Source of the DNA: JAKIYB01 sp964590255
Lineage (GTDB): Bacteria; Armatimonadota; Hebobacteria; CAIYQO01
Direction: 5' to 3'
Length of the DNA stretch: 22,498 bases
NCBI GenBank assembly: GCA_964590255.1
Contig: CAZPYA010000092.1
Coordinates: forward strand, 1-22,498
This document shows positions 6,590-14,397 of this stretch, piece after piece (positions within the stretch are counted from its first letter, which is position 1; the number at the start of each line of letters is the position of its first letter). Below the pieces are notes generated by a model. The model ran no database searches. It had not been told where the DNA came from and worked only from the letters and a program-made list of their open reading frames with translations. The translations under genes were made by a program, and so were the position numbers.

Positions 6590-7651
6590 CTACGGCATCT
6601 GGTAGCCGTAGAATTCCAGGCCGGCGGTGTCATTGCGATCCTGGCCGGATCCGCCCATTTGCAGCTTCCAGTCGGGGCACGGCAGCAGGCCGGACACATT
6701 ATAGTCATACCAGGTGTAGGTGGTCGGCAACGGCGTCAGGGTGGTGACCACTTTCCAGGCACTGGATGACGACGCGCGGCACTGGATGGTCGGACCCGCG
6801 TTGAAGCGATAAATGCCGTTGCGCGGCATGATGCGCACTTTCGTCATGACGAATTTCGGATTGAGATTCACGATGCTCCAATACCCGGTGTCCGTGCAGA
6901 ATGTCGTGGGGGGGTTCGCGTTGAGGATTAACGTCGCATTACCCCAGGAGAACTGAATACCCGAGAAGGCGATGGCGGCGGTGGGGCCACCGAACTCGGC
7001 GGTACACGGCGGGGTGTTGCTGGCCGGAGTGAGCGTGAATTCGATGCGCTTCACCGTTGGGGTGACGGCCAGCAACTGGATGCCCTGGGCCATCAACGCA
7101 TCGGAGGCCGCTTGCCCTGTCTGCACCGTCATGATGCGGGTGGAGCCGTCGGCGGTGGTCATGACGAAGGACTTGTTGTGGCGCGGGTCGATAGCGCTGT
7201 CGAGCATGGTGCCGACGGTGCTGGAGAGCGCGATGGCATAGTTTTTGTTGTAGCCGGCGTCGGCCAGGTCGGCGGTGATGAGCATCTCGGTCGGCTTCTG
7301 GATGTCGCCAAGGGCGATGCCGAAGAGATGTCCGTTGAAGCCGTATTCCGGCGCGGTGTTTTTACCTTTGCCTGTTTTCGTGGGGCAGTCGTAAATCTGC
7401 GGCTCATTGTAGGGCGCGAGCAACATCGACCAGGCGCTTTTGTTCGTGTTGGGCATGAAGGTTTCTTCATTGTCCTGCACATACATCTGGATAGCGATGC
7501 CGATCTGGCGCTGGTTATTGAGACAGGAGTTCTGCCGGGCCTTTTCGCGGGCCTTGGCGAACACGGGGAAGAGGATGGCGGCCAGGATGGCGATAATGGC
7601 GATGACCACCAGCAGCTCGATGAGGGTAAACCCTCGACGTGGGGAACGCAT
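6590..7651 (-). CDS. Type IV prepilin-like protein, H-X9-DG (DUF1559-like) type
   Basis: A 353-residue protein with a perfect type III signal sequence: MRSPRRG, cleavage before FTLIE, then the hydrophobic helix FTLIELLVVIAIIAILAAIL and FPVFAKAREKARQNSCLNN. It should be cut and N-methylated by a prepilin peptidase and assembled through its helix. The middle carries H-N-K-S-F-V-M-T-T-A-D-G, which fits the H-X9-DG processing-associated motif common in Planctomycetota, Lentisphaerota and Armatimonadota. The C-terminal part (about 190-353) is beta-rich with no recognised domain. A near-perfect Shine-Dalgarno TAAGGAGGT (7656-7664) and a promoter at 7721-7749 suggest strong expression. No pilus assembly genes (pilB, pilC, pilQ) are nearby; such single pseudopilin genes are usual in these phyla. 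Confidence 0.92.
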   Translation of the reverse strand: MRSPRRGFTLIELLVVIAIIAILAAILFPVFAKAREKARQNSCLNNQRQIGIAIQMYVQDNEETFMPNTNKSAWSMLLAPYNEPQIYDCPTKTGKGKNTAPEYGFNGHLFGIALGDIQKPTEMLITADLADAGYNKNYAIALSSTVGTMLDSAIDPRHNKSFVMTTADGSTRIMTVQTGQAASDALMAQGIQLLAVTPTVKRIEFTLTPASNTPPCTAEFGGPTAAIAFSGIQFSWGNATLILNANPPTTFCTDTGYWSIVNLNPKFVMTKVRIMPRNGIYRFNAGPTIQCRASSSSAWKVVTTLTPLPTTYTWYDYNVSGLLPCPDWKLQMGGSGQDRNDTAGLEFYGYQMP

Positions 7652-7720
7652 GGTTACCTCCTTATAGTATGTATGCCTGCCGCGGGTCGTGATCGGGGGG
7701 CGATATGCGACAGTTAAGGC

Positions 7721-7749
7721 ATAGTATACCCCAACAAGCCATCTGTCAA
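7721..7749 (-). promoter_or_regulatory. Probable promoter of prepilin-like gene
   Basis: On the minus strand a consensus TTGACA (7749-7744) is followed by TATACT (7728-7723) at 15 nt, or by TACTAT (7726-7721) at the better spacing of 17 nt. The leader to the ATG at 7651 is about 60 nt. Confidence 0.6.
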
Positions 7750-7860
7750 TATGTTTTGACGGTTGGCATTTTCCGCAAAACAGCGCTTGCCTTGCGCGAG
7801 AGGAACTATCCGTTCCCGCGGCGAATGTGAATTCATCATCATGAGCATTAGGAGTTCAGC

Positions 7861-10188
7861 ATGCCGCGCATTTGCCTGTTGTTGTGTCTCTTTCTCGCTG
7901 CCTGCGCGCTGGCCGCGCCACCCACGCCGGGCGAACAGGTAGGGGTGACCGTCCGGCCATACAACGGTCGTCCGGTGATCTTCGTCAACGGCACGCCGCT
8001 GCCGATGCCGATGTATAGCCCCATCGGCTTCTCGACGCCGCACTATATCAAGCAGGTGCCGTGGTTCGCCCCGCACAAAATGGGCGCCTACTTCATCTGC
8101 CGGCCGTTCGCGCCGGGCGAAGGCTGGGCGGCGTCGCAATTCTGGCAAGGCGACACCATCAGCAGCACGCCGGTGATCAAGGAGGTCGAGAAGGGGCGGC
8201 CGTCATATGAAGAGCAGTTGGCGGTGCTCGATAAGCTGGACCCCGACGCCTGGCTCTTCGTGCGCGAGTTGCAGTGCGAACCGCCCATCTCCTGGAAAAA
8301 GCTGCACAAAGACCTGATGATGGTCACTGAGGATGGCGCCGTCACCGAGGTCCCCTCCCTGGCCTCCGACCTCTACTGGGATTGCCTGGCGAAGGTGGCC
8401 GGGGCACAGATTACCTACATCGAGCGCCAGCCGTGGGGCAACCGCGTGCTGGGCTACTGGTGCGGCATGTTCGGCGAAGGCACCTACGCCGGAATGTATA
8501 CCAATAATCTCTATGACCACAGCGCGCCCATGCTGGCGAAGTGGCGGGCTTTCCTGAAGGGGAAATATGGCACTGACGCGGCGCTGCAGGCGGCGTTTCG
8601 CGACAAGACGCTGACCCTCGACACCGTGCCGATGCCCAAAGACCCGCTACTCGGCCCGCAGCGGCAGATGGCGGCGTTGACCTACTGGCAACCCGCGGCG
8701 GACAACCAGCCGCGCCGCGACTACCTGGAGCTGGTGGCGAAGCTGGTGCGGGACGGCTATACGAAGATCATACATGCCTGTTACGAAGCGAGTGGTGGGC
8801 GAAAAATCTGCCTGTATGACGCCTACAAAATGCCAATGCAGGGGTGGAACCTGGCCGGCTTCTTCGACCCGAACAACTCGTGGTGGCCTGCCTACCCGGA
8901 AATGATGAGCGGCGGTGGGTATCTGGATGTCGCGACGCTGTTCAACACGCCGGGTTTTGACGGCCTGGTAACCCCGCACGACTACCAGGCGCGCGGCATG
9001 GGCGGCGTCTACGAACCGGAAGGCATTGTCGACTCGATGGTGCTGCGCGGCAAGTTCTTTCTCTCAGAGATGGACCAGCGCACCTATAACAACCCACCGA
9101 TGGATTATGGCTCCGCCCGCGATGACGCGGAATACGCGGCGATCAGTTGGCGCAACTTCGCAACGTCCTTCACCCGCGGCTTCCATTCCTACTGGATGGA
9201 CTTGTGCGGCAATAATGACGGCTGGTTCGGCAACGAACGCATCCAGTCGATCGTGGCGCGCCAGACGCAGGTGGTGCGCGAGTCGATCTCCTGGACACAC
9301 GAGGACGTGCCCGGCATCGCCATGATCATCGACGACACGGCAGTGCTGGAGACCAACGGCAGCGGCAACTACCTCAACGAGGCGATCATGTGGGAGACGA
9401 AGATGGGGATGGCGCGCTGCGGTGTGCCGTACCGCATCTACCTCCTCGACGATCTTAAACTACCCAACTTCCCGAAACACAAGGTCTTCTACTTCCCCAA
9501 CTTGTTCAAAGTGGATGACGCGCGCCTGGCGCTGCTGAAGGAGAAGGTCTTCCGCGATGGTAACGTGGTGCTGTGGGGGCCCGGCTCCGGCATTTCCGAC
9601 GGCACGAAGCTCTCTATCGATACCGCGGCAAAACTCACCGGCTTTCAGTTTGAGCCACTGGTGCCCAGCAATGTGCAGCGCCGCACGCTGCTGACTAATT
9701 TCGCCCACCCCATCACCGCCGGCATGACGGCGGACACCGTCATCGGCGGACCGTTGGCCTACGGGCCGGCGCTGTATCCGAAAGACGGCACCGTGCTCGG
9801 CGCGGCGTGGACGAAGCAGGGGCGCAACTACACCGGCCTGGCGGTGAAGAGCATGGGTAATGGCGCCGGCAACAGCAAAGGCCCCGGCGACTGGGCCTCC
9901 GTCTTCACTACCGCCGTACCCATCCCCGCCGCGCTGTGGCGCAACCTGGCGCGTTACGCCGGCGCGCATGTCTACAGTGACGGCGGCGACGTGCTGATGG
10001 CCGATCGCAGCATCGTGGCGTTGCACAGCGTGCACCCCGGCGCCAAGCGCATCGCTCTGCCCGGCCCCTGCAAGGTTTGGGACGTCATCACCGGCAAACT
10101 CGTCGCGAAAAAGGTCACCGCCATTACCTTTACCATGCTGACGCCGGAGACGCGCATCTTCCGACTGGAGCCAATACCGAGTAAATAA
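7861..10188 (+). CDS. Exported GH42-like glycoside hydrolase with GATase-like C-terminal domain
   Basis: A 775-residue protein with an N-terminal export signal (MPRICLLLCLFLAAC). LAAC fits a lipobox with Cys15, so it may be a lipoprotein; cleavage after ALA is an alternative. Residues about 195-245 parallel GH42: GYWCGMFGEGTYAG, then MLAKWRAFLKGKYG and DAALQAAF, equal to the NEYG ... AAFRAWLRARYG region of beta-galactosidases. Glu206 (FGEG) is the probable acid/base and Glu403 (FLSEMDQRT) a candidate nucleophile. The GH42 zinc cysteines are missing. Residues about 475-640 (PGIAMIIDDTAVLE, VFYFPNLFKVDDAR, VVLWGPGSGIS) look like the GATase-like beta-galactosidase trimerisation domain, followed by a small beta-sandwich. 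Substrate unknown. AGGAG at 7850-7854 supports the ATG. The FAD oxidoreductase starts 148 nt downstream. Confidence 0.8.
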   Translation: MPRICLLLCLFLAACALAAPPTPGEQVGVTVRPYNGRPVIFVNGTPLPMPMYSPIGFSTPHYIKQVPWFAPHKMGAYFICRPFAPGEGWAASQFWQGDTISSTPVIKEVEKGRPSYEEQLAVLDKLDPDAWLFVRELQCEPPISWKKLHKDLMMVTEDGAVTEVPSLASDLYWDCLAKVAGAQITYIERQPWGNRVLGYWCGMFGEGTYAGMYTNNLYDHSAPMLAKWRAFLKGKYGTDAALQAAFRDKTLTLDTVPMPKDPLLGPQRQMAALTYWQPAADNQPRRDYLELVAKLVRDGYTKIIHACYEASGGRKICLYDAYKMPMQGWNLAGFFDPNNSWWPAYPEMMSGGGYLDVATLFNTPGFDGLVTPHDYQARGMGGVYEPEGIVDSMVLRGKFFLSEMDQRTYNNPPMDYGSARDDAEYAAISWRNFATSFTRGFHSYWMDLCGNNDGWFGNERIQSIVARQTQVVRESISWTHEDVPGIAMIIDDTAVLETNGSGNYLNEAIMWETKMGMARCGVPYRIYLLDDLKLPNFPKHKVFYFPNLFKVDDARLALLKEKVFRDGNVVLWGPGSGISDGTKLSIDTAAKLTGFQFEPLVPSNVQRRTLLTNFAHPITAGMTADTVIGGPLAYGPALYPKDGTVLGAAWTKQGRNYTGLAVKSMGNGAGNSKGPGDWASVFTTAVPIPAALWRNLARYAGAHVYSDGGDVLMADRSIVALHSVHPGAKRIALPGPCKVWDVITGKLVAKKVTAITFTMLTPETRIFRLEPIPSK

Positions 10189-10201
10189 CGGCATACACAG
10201 C

Positions 10202-10291
10202 GGGAAATGGGTACAGCAACGAATTTCTCGGCGAATGCTATGTTCGGCACAGTGTGCAATATCGCGACATTCGTTACAGTCCCCATTTCCT
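10202..10291. repeat. Palindromic element, GGGAAATGGG family (copy 1)
   Basis: The left arm starts GAAATGGGTACAGCAACGAA (10204-10227 in full) and the right arm ends TTCGTTACAGTCCCCATTTC (10266-10289). They are inverted repeats differing at a few positions near the middle, with about 38 nt between. The same left arm and nearly the same right arm occur at 19427-19510 around an unrelated centre. This is the size and style of a REP doublet or a minimal MITE; no transposase or RAYT gene is in the window. Confidence 0.75.
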
Positions 10292-10336
10292 GCCCAGATG
10301 ATCTCCGTCGGGTACGTTATTGCGAAAGGCCATTCC

Positions 10337-12091
10337 ATGTCATCTACAGAGATTTTTTCGACTATTACCCATCAGGTCGACGTGTGTGTTGTCGGCGGCG
10401 GCATGGCCGGGTTGACGGCGGCAGTAGTCGCCGCCCGCCACGGCGCGTCGGTAATTCTCATGCAAGATCGTCCGGTGCTGGGCGGCAACGCCAGCAGCGA
10501 GGTGCGCGTGCATGTGTGCGGGGCGGATAAGCACAACGCGACGAAAAACATGCGCGAGACGGGGTTGCTGGAGGAGATCCGGCTGGATAACCTCTATTAT
10601 AATCCGAACAAGGTCTACTCGATCTGGGATACCGTGCTGTATGAGAAAGCGTTTTACCAACCCGGCCTGACCACGCTGCTCAATTGCTCCTGCCTGGACG
10701 CGGAGATGGACGGGAATCGCATCGTCAGCGTCACCGGCTGGCAGCTTACTACGCAGACGTATCAGCGGGTGGAGGCGGCGATCTTCATCGACGGCAGCGG
10801 CGACGGCATTCTCGCGCCGCTGACCGGCGCCGATTGCCGCCGGGGACGCGAAGGCCGCGACGAATACGGCGAATCGCACGCGCCGGAGCAGGCCGACGAC
10901 TACACCATGGGCATGACCTGCCTCTTTCACGCGCGTGAGCATGACCGGCCGCAGCCATTCACCCCGCCGACGTGGGCGCACACGCTCGCCGAAGACGACC
11001 TGCCGTACGGCGCCCGGGGCCACGGCTGGATCGAGATGGGCTATTGGTGGATCGAGCTGGGCGGCGAGCACGACAGCATCGCCGACACCGAGCGCCTGCG
11101 CGACGAGTTGTTGAAGCTGGTCTACGGCGTGTGGGACCACATCAAGAACGGCGGCGACCACGGCGCGGAGAACTGGGCGCTGGACTGGGTCCAGTTTCTG
11201 CCCGGCAAGCGCGAGAGCCGGCGCTACCTGGGCGACCACATGCTGACACAGAACGACGTGGAAGCGGAAGGTCGCTTTGACGATCTGGTAGCCTACGGCG
11301 GCTGGTCGATGGACGACCACCACTGGGCGGGCTTCCACTCGGTGAAGCATGCGGCGCCGATGACGATTTTCCACCACGCGCCGGCGCCGTTCGGTATTCC
11401 GTACCGGTCGCTCTACTCGCGCAATATCGACAACCTGATGTGCGTCGGACGCGTCGCGAGCTGCACGCACATGGCGATGAGCGCTACCCGCGTGATGGGC
11501 ACGGGCTGCAGCATGGGCCAGGCGGTTGGCGCCGCTGCCGCGATGGCAGCACGCGAAGGCATCACCCCGCGCGCGGTGGGCGGCCATATCCCCGCCCTGC
11601 AGCAGGCGCTGCTGCGCGACGACGCCTACCTGCCGTGGACGCCGATGCGTTACAGCGCGCTGACGATGGACGCGGAGCTGACCGGCAGCCAGGGCGATCC
11701 TGGGCCGCTGCGCGACGGCATCACCCGCCCGGTGGGCGACGACCCGCACGCGTGGATCGCCCATGCGGGCGACAGCGCCACCTTCACCTTCCCCACCCCG
11801 CAACCGGTCTGTCAGGCCACGCTGGTGCTGGACAGCGGCCTCAACCTGGGCATCGCCATGAGCTTCCATCAGCGCGACAACCAGCTCACCGCGCCGCCGC
11901 CGCCGTTGCCGAAGGCGTTCCGCCTGGAGGCGCTGCGCGACGGCGCCTGGCACACGCTGCATACGGTGACGGACAACCACCAGCGCCTGGTGCGCCTGCC
12001 GGTGGACGGCACATTCGACGCGGTGCGGATGACGATTGACGGGACGTGGGGCGCGGACGAAACGAAGGTGTTTGCATTTTACCTTGATTGA
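10337..12091 (+). CDS. FAD-dependent oxidoreductase (FAD_oxidored family)
   Basis: A 584-residue flavoprotein. The N-terminus has the dinucleotide-binding fold VDVCVVGGGMAGLTAAVVAARHG (GxGxxG at about 20-25) and then PVLGGNASSEVRVHVCGA, the hallmark of the FAD_oxidored family (PF12831) that is abundant in glycan-degrading Planctomycetota, Lentisphaerota and Armatimonadota. FIDGSGDG (about 153-160) and the late LMCVGRVASCTHMAMSATRVMGTG with GQAVGAAAAMA complete the FAD site. Residues about 470-584 form a separate beta-sandwich (AHAGDSATFTF, VRMTIDG) of carbohydrate-binding type. Electron acceptor and substrate are unknown; oxidation of a sugar hydroxyl is a guess from context. The start is ATG 10337, with AAAGG 7 nt upstream; an open frame reaching back to 10235 crosses the palindromic element and should not be used. 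It probably shares a transcript with 12130. Confidence 0.85.
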   Translation: MSSTEIFSTITHQVDVCVVGGGMAGLTAAVVAARHGASVILMQDRPVLGGNASSEVRVHVCGADKHNATKNMRETGLLEEIRLDNLYYNPNKVYSIWDTVLYEKAFYQPGLTTLLNCSCLDAEMDGNRIVSVTGWQLTTQTYQRVEAAIFIDGSGDGILAPLTGADCRRGREGRDEYGESHAPEQADDYTMGMTCLFHAREHDRPQPFTPPTWAHTLAEDDLPYGARGHGWIEMGYWWIELGGEHDSIADTERLRDELLKLVYGVWDHIKNGGDHGAENWALDWVQFLPGKRESRRYLGDHMLTQNDVEAEGRFDDLVAYGGWSMDDHHWAGFHSVKHAAPMTIFHHAPAPFGIPYRSLYSRNIDNLMCVGRVASCTHMAMSATRVMGTGCSMGQAVGAAAAMAAREGITPRAVGGHIPALQQALLRDDAYLPWTPMRYSALTMDAELTGSQGDPGPLRDGITRPVGDDPHAWIAHAGDSATFTFPTPQPVCQATLVLDSGLNLGIAMSFHQRDNQLTAPPPPLPKAFRLEALRDGAWHTLHTVTDNHQRLVRLPVDGTFDAVRMTIDGTWGADETKVFAFYLD

Positions 12092-12129
12092 ACCTCGACG
12101 GCGCGGATGAAATCGGATAGGATACCGGC

Positions 12130-12615
12130 ATGCGATTAATGACCGAAACAGGCAATATTGTGCTGAAGGTGGCCCTCGACGGCGCGCGCAGCATCTGGCG
12201 GCGCATTGCCATCCGCCGCACGCAGTCGCTGCATGAGCTGGCGCTGGCGATCAATGCCGCCTTCAACCGGGATAACGACCATCTCTACGCCTTCTACATC
12301 AGTCCGAAGGGCGAGCAGCTCAGTCGTCGTCGAGGCCAGGCACCGCCGGCGGCCATGCGCTACCCCCACCCCGAGGCGGTCGACCCCTTCCTGGCGCGCG
12401 AACGGCGGGAGCGCGACGCGGAACAGACCCCCATCGCCACGCTGCGCTTGGTGGACGGCCAGACCTTCTATTACCTCTTCGACTTCGGTGACGAATGGTG
12501 GCACATCATCACCGTGGAAGACACCCGCGCGCCCGAAGACCCGTCGCTGCCGTACCCCGCCGTCATCGCCCGCCGCGGCGAGTCGCCGGAGCAGTATGCG
12601 GAAGCGGAGGATTGA
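12130..12615 (+). CDS. Plasmid pRiA4b ORF-3 family protein
   Basis: A 161-residue protein matching the pRiA4b ORF-3 family (PF07929): LKVALDGARSIWRRI, then SLHELALAINAAFNRDNDHLYAFYI, and the C-terminal signature YYLFDFGDEWWHIITVE with ARRGESPEQY. The family is widespread, often on plasmids or next to mobile DNA, and has no established activity. Here it follows the FAD oxidoreductase by 38 nt in the same direction and precedes a strong promoter, so it is probably the last gene of that transcript. AGGA near 12120 serves the ATG at 12130; ATG 12139 (MTETGN) is possible. Confidence 0.85.
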   Translation: MRLMTETGNIVLKVALDGARSIWRRIAIRRTQSLHELALAINAAFNRDNDHLYAFYISPKGEQLSRRRGQAPPAAMRYPHPEAVDPFLARERRERDAEQTPIATLRLVDGQTFYYLFDFGDEWWHIITVEDTRAPEDPSLPYPAVIARRGESPEQYAEAED

Positions 12616-12637
12616 ACGACGTCAACCGATTTCATCC

Positions 12638-12666
12638 TTGACAGAACCCCTCCCCTCGGATAGCAT
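12638..12666 (+). promoter_or_regulatory. Probable sigma-70 promoter of HAD gene (and ylxP-rbfA-nrnA?)
   Basis: A perfect TTGACA (12638-12643), a 17-nt spacer and TAGCAT (12661-12666) end 27 nt before the ATG of the HAD gene. It could also drive the ylxP-rbfA-nrnA genes that follow in the same direction. Confidence 0.65.
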
Positions 12667-12693
12667 GAGCCGGACTTTTTCACCGGAGGCGTT

Positions 12694-13518
12694 ATGTCGT
12701 CGCTGCCCTTCGAACTGATTGCCCTGGACCTGGATTTGACGCTGCTGAACGACGCGCACGAGATCAGCGCGCGGAACAAGGCGGCGGTGCTGCGCTGCGC
12801 GGAGATGGGGGCGCACGTCGTCATTTCGTCGGGGCGCATGTATCGCTGCACGCTGCCGTACTTGCAGTTGCTGGGGCTGGACGCGCCGATGATCACGTAT
12901 AACGGCGCCTACATCCGCGTAGCGAGCAGCGGCGAAGTGTGGCTGGACGCGCACCTGGACCTGGGGGTGGCGCGAGAGATCGTGGATTTTTGCGCCGCGC
13001 GCGACCTGAACCTGAATTATTACCTGGACGACAACCTGTACGTGGCGAAGGTGACGCCGTGGGGCGAGCTGTATTCAGCACGCACCACCGCGCCGCTGAA
13101 TCCGGTGGGCGATCTGCACACGCTGACCGAACGCGCGCCAACGAAGGTGCTCATCGTCGCCGACCCGGCCGAGATTACCGAGTTGTATGCGGTGATGGAA
13201 CCCGCGTACCGCGACCGCGCCTACGTGACGATCTCGAATATCGAGTACCTGGAGTTCATGCCGAAGGGCGTGGACAAAGGCCAGGCGCTGGGGGTGGTGG
13301 CCGACCGCTTCGGCGTGCCGCGCGAAAAGACGATCGCCTTCGGCGACGCCGGCAACGACATCCCGCTCATCCGCGCCGCCGGCCTGGGCGTGGCGATGGC
13401 CAACGCGAAGCCGGAAGCCAAAGCCGTCGCCGGCCGCATCGCCCCGGCCTACGACGAAGATGGCGTAGCGGTCGTATTGGAAGAGCTTTTCGGCTTTAGC
13501 CCCGCCGGCGCGGGGTAG
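12694..13518 (+). CDS. Cof-type HAD-IIB family hydrolase
   Basis: A 274-residue soluble phosphatase of the HAD superfamily, class IIB. Motif I is IALDLDLTLLN with nucleophile Asp12 and acid Asp14; motif II is VVISSGR (about 43-49); motif III is the Lys in VDKGQAL; motif IV is FGDAGNDIPLI with metal ligands Asp218 and Asp222, followed by LGVAMANA. The usual Gly of DxDGT is Leu here (DLDLT), a mild change. Members dephosphorylate sugar phosphates, pyridoxal phosphate or the flavin precursor; the exact substrate cannot be read from sequence. GGAGG at 12685-12689 stands 4 nt ahead of the ATG. A 64-nt gap with a hairpin repeat separates it from ylxP. Confidence 0.92.
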   Translation: MSSLPFELIALDLDLTLLNDAHEISARNKAAVLRCAEMGAHVVISSGRMYRCTLPYLQLLGLDAPMITYNGAYIRVASSGEVWLDAHLDLGVAREIVDFCAARDLNLNYYLDDNLYVAKVTPWGELYSARTTAPLNPVGDLHTLTERAPTKVLIVADPAEITELYAVMEPAYRDRAYVTISNIEYLEFMPKGVDKGQALGVVADRFGVPREKTIAFGDAGNDIPLIRAAGLGVAMANAKPEAKAVAGRIAPAYDEDGVAVVLEELFGFSPAGAG

Positions 13519-13522
13519 AATT

Positions 13523-13546
13523 TGGGAGCGCGGACATTCTGTCCGC
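13523..13546 (+). repeat. Hairpin repeat with GGGAGCGCGGA head (copy 2)
   Basis: TGGGAGCGCGGACATTCTGT then CCGC folds as GCGGAC/GTCCGC. The 12-nt head equals the minus-strand copy at 5273-5297, while loop and inner stem differ but still pair, a compensatory pattern. It sits between the HAD and ylxP genes. Confidence 0.55.
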
Positions 13547-13582
13547 CCGTGGGTTCGCACGGATATCAAGGACGGTACGCTT

Positions 13583-13870
13583 ATGCGCATGGTCGTTGGG
13601 ATTGCGACTATTGAGTTGGAAGTGACGGACGCGATGACGCTGAAGGATAAGCGTCAGGTGCTGCGCAGCCTGTTGCAGCGCATCAAGAACGCCTTCAACG
13701 TTTCCGCGGCGGAGGTGGGGCACCTGCAGGCGCACACGCTGACGACGCTGGGCGTGGCAGCAGTGGCGAATGACCAGGCCTACGTACATGGCATGCTGCA
13801 GAAGATCGTCAATCTGATCGAACGGGAGCCGCGGGTGCAGTTGATCGGGTTTGAGACTGAGTTAGTGTAG
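13583..13870 (+). CDS. ylxP: DUF503 (YlxP-like) protein
   Basis: A 95-residue protein of the DUF503/YlxP family: MVVGIATIELEV, then LKDKRQVLRSLLQRIKNAFNVSAAEV and LGVAAVANDQAYVHGMLQKIVNLIE. The length is typical. The family sits between infB and rbfA in most Gram-positive and related genomes and is small, basic-helix/ferredoxin-like; its function is not established, although it is linked to ribosome or RNA work by its neighbours. Here rbfA and nrnA follow, but infB does not precede it. AAGGA at 13568-13572 is a modest Shine-Dalgarno. Confidence 0.92.
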   Translation: MRMVVGIATIELEVTDAMTLKDKRQVLRSLLQRIKNAFNVSAAEVGHLQAHTLTTLGVAAVANDQAYVHGMLQKIVNLIEREPRVQLIGFETELV

Positions 13871-13877
13871 GAATTTT

Positions 13878-13932
13878 GCCCTTACAGGGCAGTCATCATC
13901 TGTTGCATCCGGATCCCACGGCGATGCCATGG
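13878..13932. repeat. Two hairpins of a dispersed repeat between ylxP and rbfA
   Basis: GCCCTTACAGGGC (13878-13890) is a perfect 5-bp stem with TAC loop, and CCCACGGCGATGCCATGGG (about 13915-13932) a second palindrome with one mismatch, followed by CTAGGAAATAGCAGAAA. Repeats of this TTTTGCCCTT...GGGC / CCATGGGCTA type are known to me from Planctomycetota-like genomes. It fills most of the 161-nt gap. Confidence 0.5.
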
Positions 13933-14031
13933 GCTAGGAAATAGCAGAAAAGGAATGGTGTGTGTCCGAGAATCGCGCCTGTTATTGTATATGGCGATCT
14001 AAAGACTCCGGACGCTGGACTGAGGACTGAT

Positions 14032-14397
14032 ATGGCATCGACACGCTTGCAGCGCATTGCGCGCTTGCTCAAAGAAGAATTGAGTCTGATTATCCGCCGG
14101 GAGATCGACGATCCACGGCTGGGGTTGATTACCATCACCGGCGTCGAGGTGACGCCCGACCTGCGCATCGCCCACGTATACATCAGCGTCTATGGGGAGC
14201 CTGAAGCGCAGGCCGCATCGATGAGCGTGCTGGAGCGCGCCAGCAAATTCCTGCGCGGCGCGCTGGGGCGCACGATCGAACTGCGCTACACGCCGGAGCT
14301 GCATTTCCACCTGGATACATCCATCGAACGCGGCGCGCGCATCTTTGAGCTGCTGCACGAGATCGAGAAAGAAGAGAAACCGCATGAGCCGTCCTGA
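14032..14397 (+). CDS. rbfA: Ribosome-binding factor A
   Basis: A 121-residue RbfA: STRLQRIARLLKEELSLIIRREIDDPRLGLITITGVEVTPDLRIAHVYISVYG and then LRGALGRTIELRYTPELHFHLDTSIERGARIFELL. These are the KH-like fold's characteristic motifs (DPR, VTPDL, R-x-P-L-F equal to YTPELHF). It binds the 30S subunit late in maturation and helps form the 16S 5' helix. ATG 14032 with TGAGGA at 14021-14026 is the right start; an in-frame GTG at 13960 would add 24 residues unlike the family. Its end overlaps nrnA by 14 nt, so the two are translationally coupled. Confidence 0.95.
   Translation: MASTRLQRIARLLKEELSLIIRREIDDPRLGLITITGVEVTPDLRIAHVYISVYGEPEAQAASMSVLERASKFLRGALGRTIELRYTPELHFHLDTSIERGARIFELLHEIEKEEKPHEPS

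Noticed and set aside
10235..10336. Longer N-terminus of the FAD oxidoreductase
   Set aside because: The extra codons come from the palindromic repeat, and the Rossmann motif sits at the usual distance from ATG 10337.
9460..10338. 292-codon leftward open frame over the end of the GH42-like gene
   Set aside because: It is the antisense of coding sequence and then crosses the palindromic element; no family motif or ribosome site.
10340..11980. 546-codon open frame antisense to the FAD oxidoreductase gene
   Set aside because: It mirrors a clear flavoprotein gene on the other strand, has His/Arg/Ala-rich low-quality composition and no recognisable motif; it is a product of high GC.
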